From positions 1,550,001 through 1,614,000 of the forward strand of contig NZ_CP041247.1 of NCBI RefSeq assembly GCF_006711645.1: a stretch of DNA of 64,000 nucleotides. The letters run 5' to 3'. Source of the DNA: Klebsiella electrica (GTDB lineage Bacteria > Pseudomonadota > Gammaproteobacteria > Enterobacterales > Enterobacteriaceae). This document shows, one piece after another, positions 39,501-46,683 of this stretch (positions within the stretch are counted from its first letter, which is position 1; each line of letters begins with the position of its first letter). Made by a program: the position numbers and the translations under genes. The notes below the pieces were generated by a model. That model was given only the letters and a program-made list of their open reading frames with translations. It was not told the DNA's origin and ran no database searches.

Positions 39501-39844
39501 TAACTCTGCCAACCGGTACCAGAATCTGGATCATCGCTGGCGTCACAGATATGCGTTGTGGCTTCAACGGGCTGGCTTCGAAGGTGCAGAATACGCTGAA
39601 AGATGACCCGTTCTCCGGGCATATCTTCGTCTTCCGGGGCCGCAGTGGCAAAATGGTGAAAATACTGTGGGCCGATCGTGACGGGTTGTGCCTGTTCGCC
39701 AAACGCCTCGAGCAGGGCCGCTTCGTGTGGCCGGTGACCCGCGACGGGAAAGTGCATCTGACACCCGCCCAGTTGTCCATGCTTCTGGAGGGGATCGCGT
39801 GGCAACATCCAAAACGGACGGAACGGCCTGGTATACGGATATAA
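39497..39844 (+). CDS. tnpB: IS66 accessory protein TnpB
   Basis: The 115-residue protein has the IS66 Orf2 pattern: IAGVTDMRCGFNGLASKVQ, GHIFVFRGRSGKMVKILW and RLEQGRFVWP. TnpB is required for IS66 transposition, with unknown mechanism. It starts inside the last codon of tnpA (4-bp overlap). Confidence 0.93.
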   Translation: MITLPTGTRIWIIAGVTDMRCGFNGLASKVQNTLKDDPFSGHIFVFRGRSGKMVKILWADRDGLCLFAKRLEQGRFVWPVTRDGKVHLTPAQLSMLLEGIAWQHPKRTERPGIRI

Positions 39845-39863
39845 CCCGTGATAAAACAGGGGA

Positions 39864-41420
39864 ATGAACAACACACTCCCCGACGACATCGAGCAACTGA
39901 AGGCCCTGCTGATCGCACAGCAGGCGGTTATCGTCCGTCTGTCCGGTGAAATAACCGGCTATGCCCGCGAGATCGACTCACTCAGGGCGCTGGTCGCTAA
40001 ACTGCAGAGAATGTTGTTCGGCCGCAGCAGCGAGAAAAACCGCGAGAAGATAGAAAAGAAGATCGCGCAGGCAGAAAAGCGCATAACCGAGCTCCAGAAC
40101 AGGCTTGGCGAGGCGCAGTCGCAACTCACCTCAATGGCCGGAGATACGGGATCAAAAACATCAGACACTCCCGCCCGCAAAGCGCTTCCGGTAACACTCC
40201 CCCGTGACAGGCGGGTTATCTCCCCGGCAGAAACCGAATGCCCGGTCTGCAGCGGCAAACTAAAACCGCTGGGGGAAAGCATCTCTGAACAGCTGGATAT
40301 CATCAACACTGCGTTCAGGGTAATCGAAACGGTCCGCCCAAAACTGGCCTGCAGTCGGTGCGACTGCATCGTGCAGGCACCACTGCCACCAAAACCCATC
40401 GAGCGCAGTTACGCCAGTCCGGCTCTGCTGGCACGCATTATCATGGCGAAGTTCGCTGAACACCTGCCGCTGTATCGTCAGTCGGAAATCTACGCCCGGC
40501 AGGGCGTGGAGCTGAGCCGCAATACGATGGGGCGCTGGGTTGACATTATGGGAGAACAACTTCGTCCGCTGTATGATGAACTGAACCACTATGTGCTGAT
40601 GCCGGGTAAAGTGCATGCAGACGACACGCCGGTGAGTGTACTGGAGCCTGGTCAGGGTAAAACCCGTACCGGGCGGCTGTGGGTCTATGTTCGTGACGAT
40701 CGTAACGCCGGCTCAACCATGCCGGCTGCCGTGTGGTTCTCCTACTCTCCCGACCGCAAAGGTATCCATCCACAGCAACATCTGGCGGACTACAGTGGTA
40801 TCCTGCAGGCCGATGCCTACGCGGGTTACAACGCTCTTTATGAAAGCGGGCGGGTAACCGAAGCGGCCTGTATGGCACATGCCCGACGCAAGCTCCACGA
40901 TGTTCACGTTCGCCATCCAACGGCGGTAACAGCAGAGGCGCTGAACCGTATCGGGGCGCTGTACGCCATCGAATCGGAGATCCGCGGTAGTCCGGCAGAA
41001 GAGCGACTGACAGCCAGGAAAGCCAGAAGTGTTCCGCTGATGCAGTCGCTGTACGACTGGATACAACAGCAGATGGGCACGCTGTCGCGTCACTCAGATA
41101 CGGCGAAAGCGTTCGCATACCTGCTGAAACAATGGGATGCACTGAACGAATACTGCCGCAATGGCTGGGTGGAGATCGACAATAATCTGTGCGAAAACGC
41201 ACTTCGAGTGGTGGCGCTGGGACGGCGTAACTACATGTTCTTCGGCTCTGATAGTGGTGGTGACAGTGCGGCAGTGATGTACAGCCTGCTCGGAAGCTGC
41301 AAACTCAACGGCATCGAGCCGGAGGCCTGGCTGCACCACGTGATCAGTGTCATCAATACCTGGCCTGCCAACCGCGTGAAAGATCTGTTGCCCTGGAACG
41401 TCACCCTCTCTGTAAACTAA
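39864..41420 (+). CDS. tnpC: IS66 transposase TnpC
   Basis: This is a 518-residue DDE transposase. It has an N-terminal coiled coil and leucine-rich helix ([20 protein letters not shown]), the conserved [13 protein letters not shown], a zinc finger region (CPVCSGKL and CSRCDC), and catalytic blocks [30 protein letters not shown] and the final [20 protein letters not shown]. It is full length with no frameshift. An SD (CAGGGGA) precedes the ATG. Confidence 0.94.
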   Translation: MNNTLPDDIEQLKALLIAQQAVIVRLSGEITGYAREIDSLRALVAKLQRMLFGRSSEKNREKIEKKIAQAEKRITELQNRLGEAQSQLTSMAGDTGSKTSDTPARKALPVTLPRDRRVISPAETECPVCSGKLKPLGESISEQLDIINTAFRVIETVRPKLACSRCDCIVQAPLPPKPIERSYASPALLARIIMAKFAEHLPLYRQSEIYARQGVELSRNTMGRWVDIMGEQLRPLYDELNHYVLMPGKVHADDTPVSVLEPGQGKTRTGRLWVYVRDDRNAGSTMPAAVWFSYSPDRKGIHPQQHLADYSGILQADAYAGYNALYESGRVTEAACMAHARRKLHDVHVRHPTAVTAEALNRIGALYAIESEIRGSPAEERLTARKARSVPLMQSLYDWIQQQMGTLSRHSDTAKAFAYLLKQWDALNEYCRNGWVEIDNNLCENALRVVALGRRNYMFFGSDSGGDSAAVMYSLLGSCKLNGIEPEAWLHHVISVINTWPANRVKDLLPWNVTLSVN

Positions 41421-41508
41421 TTTTTACCCCACGTCCTTCACGAGGCGCTTACAATAATTCCATTACATTAAGAGACGCGAAGTGTCTGGTGAACTATGGA
41501 ACCAGTCT

Positions 41509-41595
41509 ATGAAACAGAACTTAATTAAACTTTTAGTCACGCTTAATTTGATGATTTTATTGCATTTGATCGTTTACTATACAGACCCTGATTAG
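41509..41595 (+). CDS. Possible 28-residue hydrophobic peptide upstream of hcp
   Basis: A short frame reads MKQNLIKLLVTLNLMILLHL and then IVYYTDPD: two lysines, one membrane-length hydrophobic stretch and an acidic tail. There is no good Shine-Dalgarno sequence. It lies between the IS66 duplication and hcp. It may be a real small membrane peptide or chance in AT-rich DNA. Confidence 0.2.
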   Translation: MKQNLIKLLVTLNLMILLHLIVYYTDPD

Positions 41596-41642
41596 GTACA
41601 ATTTCCTTGTGGATTTCTATAACAACACGAGGAAAAGAGACA

Positions 41643-42134
41643 ATGGCTATTCCAGCTTATCTATGGCTTAAAGATGACGGCGGCGCAGACATTATGGGGT
41701 CTGTAGACGTTCAAGACCGCGATGGCAGCATTGAGATCACCGGATTCTCACATAACTTGAGTATCCCAACTGATGCAATGACGGGAAAAATCACAGGAAC
41801 CCGCAAGCATTCAGCCGTACTCATTCAAAAAGAGTTTGATAGCTCCAGCCCGTATCTTTACAAAGCAGTTGCCACTGGTCAGACACTTAAATCAGCGGAA
41901 TTTAAATGGTATCGCATCAATGATGCTGGTCAGGAAGCGGAATACTTCAACATGCTGCTTGAAGGTGTGAAAATTGTCGGTGTTTCACCAGTGATGCACG
42001 ATACTAAAGATGCAACCAAAGAGAAGCATAACCACCTTGAGTGCGTAGAGTTTCGCTATGAAAAAATTACCTGGAAGCACTGCGATGGCAACATCATGTT
42101 TACTGACGCATGGAATGAGAGAGCCCAGGCGTGA
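41643..42134 (+). CDS. hcp: Type VI secretion system tube protein Hcp
   Basis: Hcp forms hexameric rings that stack into the T6SS inner tube; small effectors travel in its lumen. The 163-residue protein starts MAIPAYLWLKDDGGADIMG, preceded by GAGGAAAAG, and contains GSIEITGFSHNLSIPTD, GTRKHSAVLIQKEFDSSSPY and EAEYFNMLLEGVKIVGVSP, a complete Hcp1 fold. The upstream in-frame GTG (41607) would add 12 unconserved residues. No other T6SS structural genes are in the window, so this is an orphan copy. Its TGA overlaps the GTG of the toxin gene, which argues that the toxin is its cargo. Base composition is visibly more AT-rich than the core genes around it. Confidence 0.94.
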   Translation: MAIPAYLWLKDDGGADIMGSVDVQDRDGSIEITGFSHNLSIPTDAMTGKITGTRKHSAVLIQKEFDSSSPYLYKAVATGQTLKSAEFKWYRINDAGQEAEYFNMLLEGVKIVGVSPVMHDTKDATKEKHNHLECVEFRYEKITWKHCDGNIMFTDAWNERAQA

Positions 42135-42267
42135 GATACCCAACTTTAGCGGCATCACCCCACCCACCATTTGATGTATCCTCATTCGCCCCGCCCGGCG
42201 TAAGCATTGTCAATAATATGATGATGGCTCGTTTTCACCGTGGCCCATCAGCCCTCACCTATTCCTG

Positions 42268-43183
42268 GGCTGTGTCCCTTAATCGTCTGAGCTATAGTAA
42301 CCATCTGTTTCTACAACATATTGAACTATGGCCCGCTACGACCTTCCCGATGAAGCATGGGATATCATCCAGCCTTTACTGCCCGCTCAACCTGCAACAC
42401 CACGGGCCGGACGCCCATGGGCGGAGCATCGTATGATCATCAATGGCATGTTCTGGGTGTTGTGCTCTGGTGCCCCATGGCGTGATTTACCTGAACGATA
42501 CGGCCCATGGAAAACCGTATATAACCGCTTTAACCGGTGGTCTAAGTCGGGTGTGATTAATATTATTTTCAACAGGTTGCTTTCTTCTCTTGATGCTCAC
42601 GGCCTCGTTGACTGGTCAGCTACTGCGCTGGATGGCAGCAATATCCGGGCACTCAGGTGCGCCGCCGGCGCGCAAAAAAACATCCCGATATCGCCGGAGA
42701 TCATGGGCTGGGTCGCTCTCGCGGTGGTTTTGGCACCAAAATCCATATGGCGACGGATGCAGGCGGTCTCCCGTTAAATATCGTGCTGAGTCCCGGACAG
42801 GCTCACGAAAGCCAGTTCGCATTACGCCTTCTGGACGGAATTGGTGTTCAGCGCCAGAACGGCAGCATGAAACGTCGTGGTTATGCGGTGCTGGCTGACA
42901 AAGCCTACTCAGGACATGCGCTTCGCAATGAGCTGAAACGAAAAGGGATAAAAGTGGTTATCCCGCGGAAATCTAATGAAAAAATGGCAGCAGATGGTCG
43001 TTCACAGCTTGATCGTGATGCTTATCGTAATCGCAACGTTGTTGAGCGGTGTTTTGGCTGTCTGAAAGAATACCGTCGCATTGCCACGCGTTACGACAAA
43101 ACGGCGAGGAATTATCTGGCGATGGTGAAACTGGGTTGCATTAGACTGTTTTACAAAAAATTATGCAATTAAAGGACACAGCC
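42268..43183 (+). mobile_element. IS5-family (IS427-group-like) insertion sequence
   Basis: The element is 916 bp with 16-bp terminal inverted repeats GGCTGTGTCCCTTAAT / GGCTGTGTCCTTTAAT (one mismatch). It is flanked by a 2-bp duplication TG at 42266-42267 and 43184-43185. The group assignment rests on the two overlapping transposase frames, size and short duplication. The ends are precisely defined because excision in silico rebuilds the toxin gene. Confidence 0.93.
42328..43172 (+). CDS. IS5-family transposase made by programmed frameshifting (two frames)
   Basis: Frame A (42328-42777) reads MARYDLPDEAWDIIQPLLPA, then WVLCSGAPWRDLPERYGPWK and the first catalytic Asp in SATALDGSNIRAL. Frame B (open from before 42657 to 43172) continues with HPDIAGDHGLGRSRGGFGTK, VLADKAYSGHALRNEL and the YREK signature DRDAYRNRNVVERCFGCLK. 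They join by a -1 shift at a run of seven A at 42674-42680 just after GCGC. This is the normal expression mode of the group, so the gene should not be read as broken. The stop codon lies inside the right inverted repeat. Confidence 0.88.
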
Positions 43184-43439
43184 TGGTTTTACCAACAAGT
43201 AAGAAGGCATGGCCCGTGGGATTACAAGCAGCGCGGGAAAGGGTTCGAAAGTTTTGGTAACTTTCATTATGGGGCTGTAGGTCACGCTGCGGGGATTTCC
43301 GATGAGGTATTACTTCGGGGGGCAGGATGGGCGCAAAGTCAAGCAGGAACGAGCGATCCAGCTTTTGGTGATTGGTATGGCTCAACGCCTTATGGCGATG
43401 ACCCTAACGACCAGTATTGGATAAGAGCAGGGATTGACT

Positions 43440-43865
43440 ATGCAAAACGCGCTGGTTTTTAGGAAAGGCTACCTACTCTTAATCCTGTTGGCGGTTGTCG
43501 TCATTGGGGTATATAAGGTGTTGCATTACTCGCCGCTTGAGCAAGAGATAATCAAGAAGGTGAAAATAAACAATCTGGCTAACCTCTACATCACCGAAGC
43601 GAGCACAGGAGCAACTACCGGTTTTTCCTATCGTTTCTATCTCTATGATGCATCCAAAGATGATAAAGCGTTTATGGCGAGTCTGGAGGACGGGAACGAG
43701 CCTTTTATGAACACGACGGACAAAGGCGCATTGACGAAGGCTGAAAACGACGCGCTTTATCTGTCAGTGAAAGGAACCATTTATACCTTTAATAGCCCTG
43801 CGACTTATCTTGCGGGTGGCTCAATCTACTCTGTTCCTGTTTACCTCACTTCATCGCCATTCTAA
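43440..43865 (+). CDS. Putative immunity protein of the type-44 toxin (membrane anchored)
   Basis: This 141-residue protein has no family I recognise. It starts MQNALVFRKGYLLLILLAVV with one membrane segment at about residues 11-27 and basic residues before it, so the remaining ~110 residues should face the periplasm. The ATG lies 23 bases inside the end of the toxin gene and follows AGCAGGG, so it is translationally coupled. The place directly after a T6SS toxin, the small size and the overlap are what is expected of a cognate immunity gene. That role is inferred from position. It remains intact although the toxin is disrupted. A terminator follows at once. Confidence 0.7.
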   Translation: MQNALVFRKGYLLLILLAVVVIGVYKVLHYSPLEQEIIKKVKINNLANLYITEASTGATTGFSYRFYLYDASKDDKAFMASLEDGNEPFMNTTDKGALTKAENDALYLSVKGTIYTFNSPATYLAGGSIYSVPVYLTSSPF

Positions 43866-43871
43866 TAGCAT

Positions 43872-43898
43872 AGCCAGCTTTGGTGCTGGCTCTTTTCT
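43872..43898 (+). terminator. Terminator of the hcp-toxin-immunity cassette
   Basis: The stem AGCCAGC/GCTGGCT with a 6-base loop is followed by TCTTTTCTTT, 6 bases past the immunity stop codon. Confidence 0.88.
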
Positions 43899-43937
43899 TT
43901 CAATCTATGTCGCATCTTCAGGTCGAAACGACGGCCA

Positions 43938-43977
43938 AAAGTATGCGGTAGCCTACAGCCTTCACCTGATATGTGCT
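43938..43977. repeat. 40-bp direct repeat, right copy (att-like)
   Basis: This is identical to 38619-38658 inside yeiW and marks the right edge of the cassette. Confidence 0.9.
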
Positions 43978-44039
43978 CAACGGATCGTGACGCTGCTATG
44001 ACATATCTCATTCATTTAGAGTTTAGTACAGCGCCATAA
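43938..44039 (+). pseudogene. Displaced original 3' end of yeiW
   Basis: The stretch reads in frame as the last 33 codons plus stop of a yeiW gene, the same length as the equivalent part of the intact gene (102 nt). The first 40 bases are identical to it. The rest encodes AAMTYLIHLEFSTAP, closer to the E. coli YeiW ending I remember than the tail now on the gene. It has no start. The simplest reading is that this is the host's own C-terminus, cut off when the cassette inserted. Confidence 0.8.
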
Positions 44040-44336
44040 GTCTTTGTCGTGCGTTTGACCCTGGATACCTAGGCACCTTTTATCCCTGAGCGTTGAGTTA
44101 TTCATGGTGGTTGCCAAAAACATCTCATTATCAGCCTGGTACTGAATTAAATAATTAAAAACTTCGTTTCAATAATGCTGTTTTTTAGCATTAAATATGC
44201 TGATAAAATATTACAACTAATACGCTTAAATGCTTTTTATACAGTCTGCGTAATTTAATTTTGAAATGGATACATAACATTACAGTGATTATGGTTATAT
44301 GGGGTCGTTCCATAGAAAAACATCGAAAGTCCTGAG
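44040..44336. other. AT-rich intergenic DNA after the cassette
   Basis: This is strongly AT-rich sequence with no credible protein. It may contain the promoter of a short transcript ending at the terminator at 44337-44381. Confidence 0.4.
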
Positions 44337-44381
44337 ATGCCGTTTGCCGCCAGTCCCTTTCCCTGACTGTGCGGCATTTTT
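44337..44381 (+). terminator. Terminator-like hairpin in the yeiW-setB gap
   Basis: ATGCCG pairs with CGGCAT, with an inner stem CAGTC/GACTG, and a run of five T follows. No protein gene lies just upstream, so it may end a small RNA or a short leader before the small membrane protein gene. Confidence 0.6.
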
Positions 44382-44426
44382 ACCTCAACAGCTTTAAGCG
44401 GTTTGTTTTTTTACGGGAGGTTAATA

Positions 44427-44540
44427 TTGTATCTTCTTGCTGTAATCATCCTGATAGTCTTGACCTGTCTCTCTGTATACTGCATGTATTCATGCATCAA
44501 GGACAGCTCGTGGGGAAAATCCATTCCTCCGGACAAGTGA
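44427..44540 (+). CDS. Possible 37-residue small membrane protein (TTG start)
   Basis: A frame with TTG start, placed 6 bases after a perfect GGGAGG, reads MYLLAVIILIVLTCLSVYCM and ends in the polar tail KDSSWGKSIPPDK. A single membrane helix with a short charged tail resembles the small membrane proteins annotated in Klebsiella genomes, by memory. Function unknown. The strong ribosome site is the main support. Confidence 0.5.
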   Translation: MYLLAVIILIVLTCLSVYCMYSCIKDSSWGKSIPPDK

Positions 44541-44560
44541 GCGGGAGAGGCTGTGGATGA

Positions 44561-44722
44561 ATGAGCCCGCGGGAAAGAGTGGGACAGAGAGGCCCGGCGG
44601 TTCCACCTCTAAATGCTGAAGTGGTGCCGGGAACTGATGATAAAGCCCCGATTCGGGTATCGGTTGATTACAAGGAACCACGCCCAAAGCCTCCGGGCGT
44701 CAGAACTAAAATTAACATTTAA
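44561..44722 (+). CDS. Possible 53-residue hypothetical protein
   Basis: The frame reads MSPRERVGQRGPAVPPLNAE and ends RPKPPGVRTKINI, rich in Pro and Arg. GGGAGAGG lies 10 bases upstream. A competing ATG at 44557 in another frame has better spacing but stops after 20 codons. No family recognised; it may be non-coding. Confidence 0.3.
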   Translation: MSPRERVGQRGPAVPPLNAEVVPGTDDKAPIRVSVDYKEPRPKPPGVRTKINI

Positions 44723-44879
44723 TATGAAATGAAACATTAATGCCTGGTGAATTTAAAGAATCGAAAAACAAGAGCTGATTATTAGCGATTCAATAACAAT
44801 TCAATTTGGTCTGGTTGTGCGAATGTTTATTTTGCAGAAGTTATATTGCTCGGTATGTTTATTTTAAATATGGCTGGGT

Positions 44880-45005
44880 ATGCTTCGTTTCATTAAAAAA
44901 CACTTCGCAGCGCTTGTCTTACTCGTATGGGGCATCCTCTATCTGTCAGTGATGGTAGAATGCTGGAACTTTATTTCTAACCATTACTGGTTGTTTTTTA
45001 GTTGA
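44880..45005 (+). CDS. Possible 41-residue hydrophobic protein
   Basis: The frame reads MLRFIKKHFAALVLLVWGIL followed by YLSVMVECW and an aromatic end (HYWLFFS). It has a basic start and one long hydrophobic helix. There is no clear Shine-Dalgarno sequence, and the surrounding DNA is AT-rich. Function unknown. Confidence 0.3.
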   Translation: MLRFIKKHFAALVLLVWGILYLSVMVECWNFISNHYWLFFS

Positions 45006-45145
45006 TAACATCATGAGGTAAGCAACTTCACGGCAAGATAATATTCCGGTCTTTGGAGGCGAAAATTCTTTGGCAACGGTCATCCTGCAGATAAGAACGC
45101 CTACAGATCACGGCAATCGCCAGGCGGCCATGACCTGTCTTATTC

Positions 45146-45162
45146 CGCAGGCTCTGCCTGCG
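45146..45162 (-). terminator. Hairpin at the end of setB
   Basis: A perfect 7-bp stem CGCAGGC/GCCTGCG with loop TCT sits 2 bases beyond the setB stop on the minus strand. There is no long U-tract. Confidence 0.5.
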
Positions 45163-45164
45163 TC

Positions 45165-46352
45165 TTAAACGTCTTTAATGCGCCACAGGCAAAGTAATGA
45201 CGCCGCACCCATGCCAAGGGCAATCCAGAAAACAGCGTGATAGCTCCAGATTTCGGCCACTACACCTGCCAGCGAACCGGCGATAATCCAGCCGACGCGG
45301 GTGGTATTGGTATACAGCGTGGTGGCAGCGCCGGCCTGGCCGGGCATCAGGTCCTGGAAATAGAGCATGCCAATGCCTGCCAGAATACCGATGAATATCG
45401 CGTTCAGCGCCTGCAGAGCCAGCAGTAAAGCGGGCGTATGCACCAGCAGCATCCCCACGTAAAACAGTATTCCTGCCGCTGCGGCGAGGCGGATCAAAAA
45501 GCGCTTACCAAAGCGTCGGGCATAATAGCCGGCAATCAGCATCGTCGGAATTTCCAACCCGGCGGCGGTCCCCATCATCAGCCCGGCCAGCTTCTCTGAT
45601 AAATGCAGCTCATTAATGATATAGAGCGGCATATTAATAATGTACAGGCTGTTAATGCCCCACATGAGTGTGCAAACGCTGAACAGCAGCAGCGCGTCGC
45701 GACGATGGGTGCGCGGCGCTTCCAGATGACCTGCCGCCGCCAGTTTCTGCTTCTCTTTGCGCATGCTGGGCAGAAAGAGCCACACCATCGCCCCGCAGAC
45801 CACAAAGGCGATCGCGGCGCAGAGATACATCACGGTAAAACCGAACCCCATTGCCAGCGCGTAGGCCAGCGGCGGGCCGATCACCCATGCCAGCGAGACC
45901 TGGGCGCGCAGAATGGAACTGAACATGACCGCTTCGCGACCGGTTTTATCGGCATGTTCGCGCGCGAGGGCGAACATCTGCGGGTTGGCGGTGGAGCCGA
46001 AGCTGCTGAGGAAGACCCCGATGAAGAGCAGGATAAAGTAGTTGCGGTTCCAGGCGAACAGCAGGCAGGCCAGGATCCCAAGCAGGCAGCAAAAGACGAT
46101 CAGCCGCTTGCGATCGCCCTGGCGATCCGAGCGCCCGGCCAGAAACTGACTGACCAAAATACCGATGACCGCGCTACCGGTAAAAAAGAAGCCGACCATC
46201 GCCGGGCGTACATGCACTTCATTGGTTAAAAACAGGCTCAGGGTCGGCGTTTGCAACGCGCCGGCAATGCCTGTCAGGAAGGCGACGATCAGGAAAGCAG
46301 AAGAGGTTAAATCGAACCCGCGGCGGGGAAGGGCAGCGCTACTGTTTTGCAT
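45165..46352 (-). CDS. setB: Sugar efflux transporter SetB
   Basis: SetB is a 12-TM major facilitator that exports sugars such as lactose and glucose in E. coli. It has 395 residues with FLTGIAGALQTPTLSLFL in helix 1, GILVSQFLAGRSDRQGDRK between helices 2 and 3, and YFQDLMPGQAGAATTLYTNT in the C-terminal half. The ending LLCLWRIKDV matches the family. It is divergent from fruB, so the two share the Cra-site region. Confidence 0.94.
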   Translation of the reverse strand: MQNSSAALPRRGFDLTSSAFLIVAFLTGIAGALQTPTLSLFLTNEVHVRPAMVGFFFTGSAVIGILVSQFLAGRSDRQGDRKRLIVFCCLLGILACLLFAWNRNYFILLFIGVFLSSFGSTANPQMFALAREHADKTGREAVMFSSILRAQVSLAWVIGPPLAYALAMGFGFTVMYLCAAIAFVVCGAMVWLFLPSMRKEKQKLAAAGHLEAPRTHRRDALLLFSVCTLMWGINSLYIINMPLYIINELHLSEKLAGLMMGTAAGLEIPTMLIAGYYARRFGKRFLIRLAAAAGILFYVGMLLVHTPALLLALQALNAIFIGILAGIGMLYFQDLMPGQAGAATTLYTNTTRVGWIIAGSLAGVVAEIWSYHAVFWIALGMGAASLLCLWRIKDV

Positions 46353-46582
46353 GGCGGAGTATCTGTCATTGTTTGAGCAGCGGAGTTTACGCCGTCACTC
46401 AGAAAATGAACAGTAGTATGGTACGGAAAATTAAAAAGTAGTTTCAAATTAGTCATTTCAGCAAAAAGCTGAAGCCTGGCTGAATGCGGGAGGCTAGCTT
46501 CAGCAAAAGTGTGCTGCACCTCTAATTTCCGTTATCAGATTGATAACAGATCTTGCGCAGTGGATAAGAAAGGTACAGACTC

Positions 46583-46598
46583 ATTGAAACGTTTCAGC
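46583..46598. promoter_or_regulatory. Cra (FruR) operator 1 upstream of fruB
   Basis: ATTGAAACGTTTCAGC is close to the perfect Cra palindrome GCTGAAACGTTTCAGC. It lies about 86 bp before the fruB start. The setB-fruB gap (46353-46683) holds these two operators and the promoters; I see no gene in it. Confidence 0.85.
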
Positions 46599-46648
46599 GT
46601 TATAGGAATTTTCTCCATCAGGAAGTTGACGCCTTTTTTCACAAAATA

Positions 46649-46664
46649 GCTGAAACGATTCAAT
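46649..46664. promoter_or_regulatory. Cra (FruR) operator 2 upstream of fruB
   Basis: GCTGAAACGATTCAAT matches the Cra consensus and lies about 20 bp before the fruB start, repeating the two-operator layout of E. coli fruBKA. Confidence 0.85.
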
Positions 46665-46683
46665 CTAGCAGGAGAGGAGAACC

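Larger units (their letters stand above)
38744..41452 (+). mobile_element. IS66-family insertion sequence
   Basis: The element is 2,709 bp. Its ends are imperfect inverted repeats beginning GTAAGCGCC (16 of 22 bases match), the typical IS66 terminus. It is flanked by the 8-bp duplication AATAATTC at 38736-38743 and 41453-41460, the length expected for this family. It carries tnpA, tnpB and tnpC, all intact, so it may be able to move. It landed in the gap between yeiW and hcp after the cassette had arrived. Confidence 0.95.
42131..43462 (+). pseudogene. Type-44 polymorphic toxin gene interrupted by an IS5-family element
   Basis: Two pieces, 42131-42267 and 43186-43462, join in frame if the IS and one copy of its 2-bp duplication are removed, giving a 137-residue protein. 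The N-terminal part contains FAPPGVSIVNNMMMARFHRG. The junction restores TYSWFYQQVRRHGPWDYKQ, and the rest includes NFHYGAVGHAAGI, LLRGAGWAQ, and a DDPNDQYWIRAGIDYAK end. These are the hallmarks of the polymorphic toxin type 44 domain. The activity of that domain is not something I can state from sequence. The GTG start overlaps the hcp stop. As it stands, translation runs into the IS after 46 codons, so this strain should not make the toxin. Confidence 0.85.

Noticed and set aside
41607..41642. Longer hcp start at GTG 41607
   Set aside because: The extra 12 residues precede the conserved MAIPAYLWL start, which has its own ribosome site.
42131..42436. 101-codon frame running from the toxin start into the IS
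   Set aside because: The part after codon 46 is IS sequence read in a non-coding frame; it is a product of the insertion.
43163..43462. A 99-codon frame starting at ATG 43163 that could be taken as a complete toxin gene
   Set aside because: Its first seven codons lie inside the IS right end; the true N-terminal part is at 42131-42267.
38619..43977. CRISPR array or tandem repeat suggested by the two 40-bp copies
   Set aside because: There are only two copies 5.3 kb apart and both are yeiW coding sequence.
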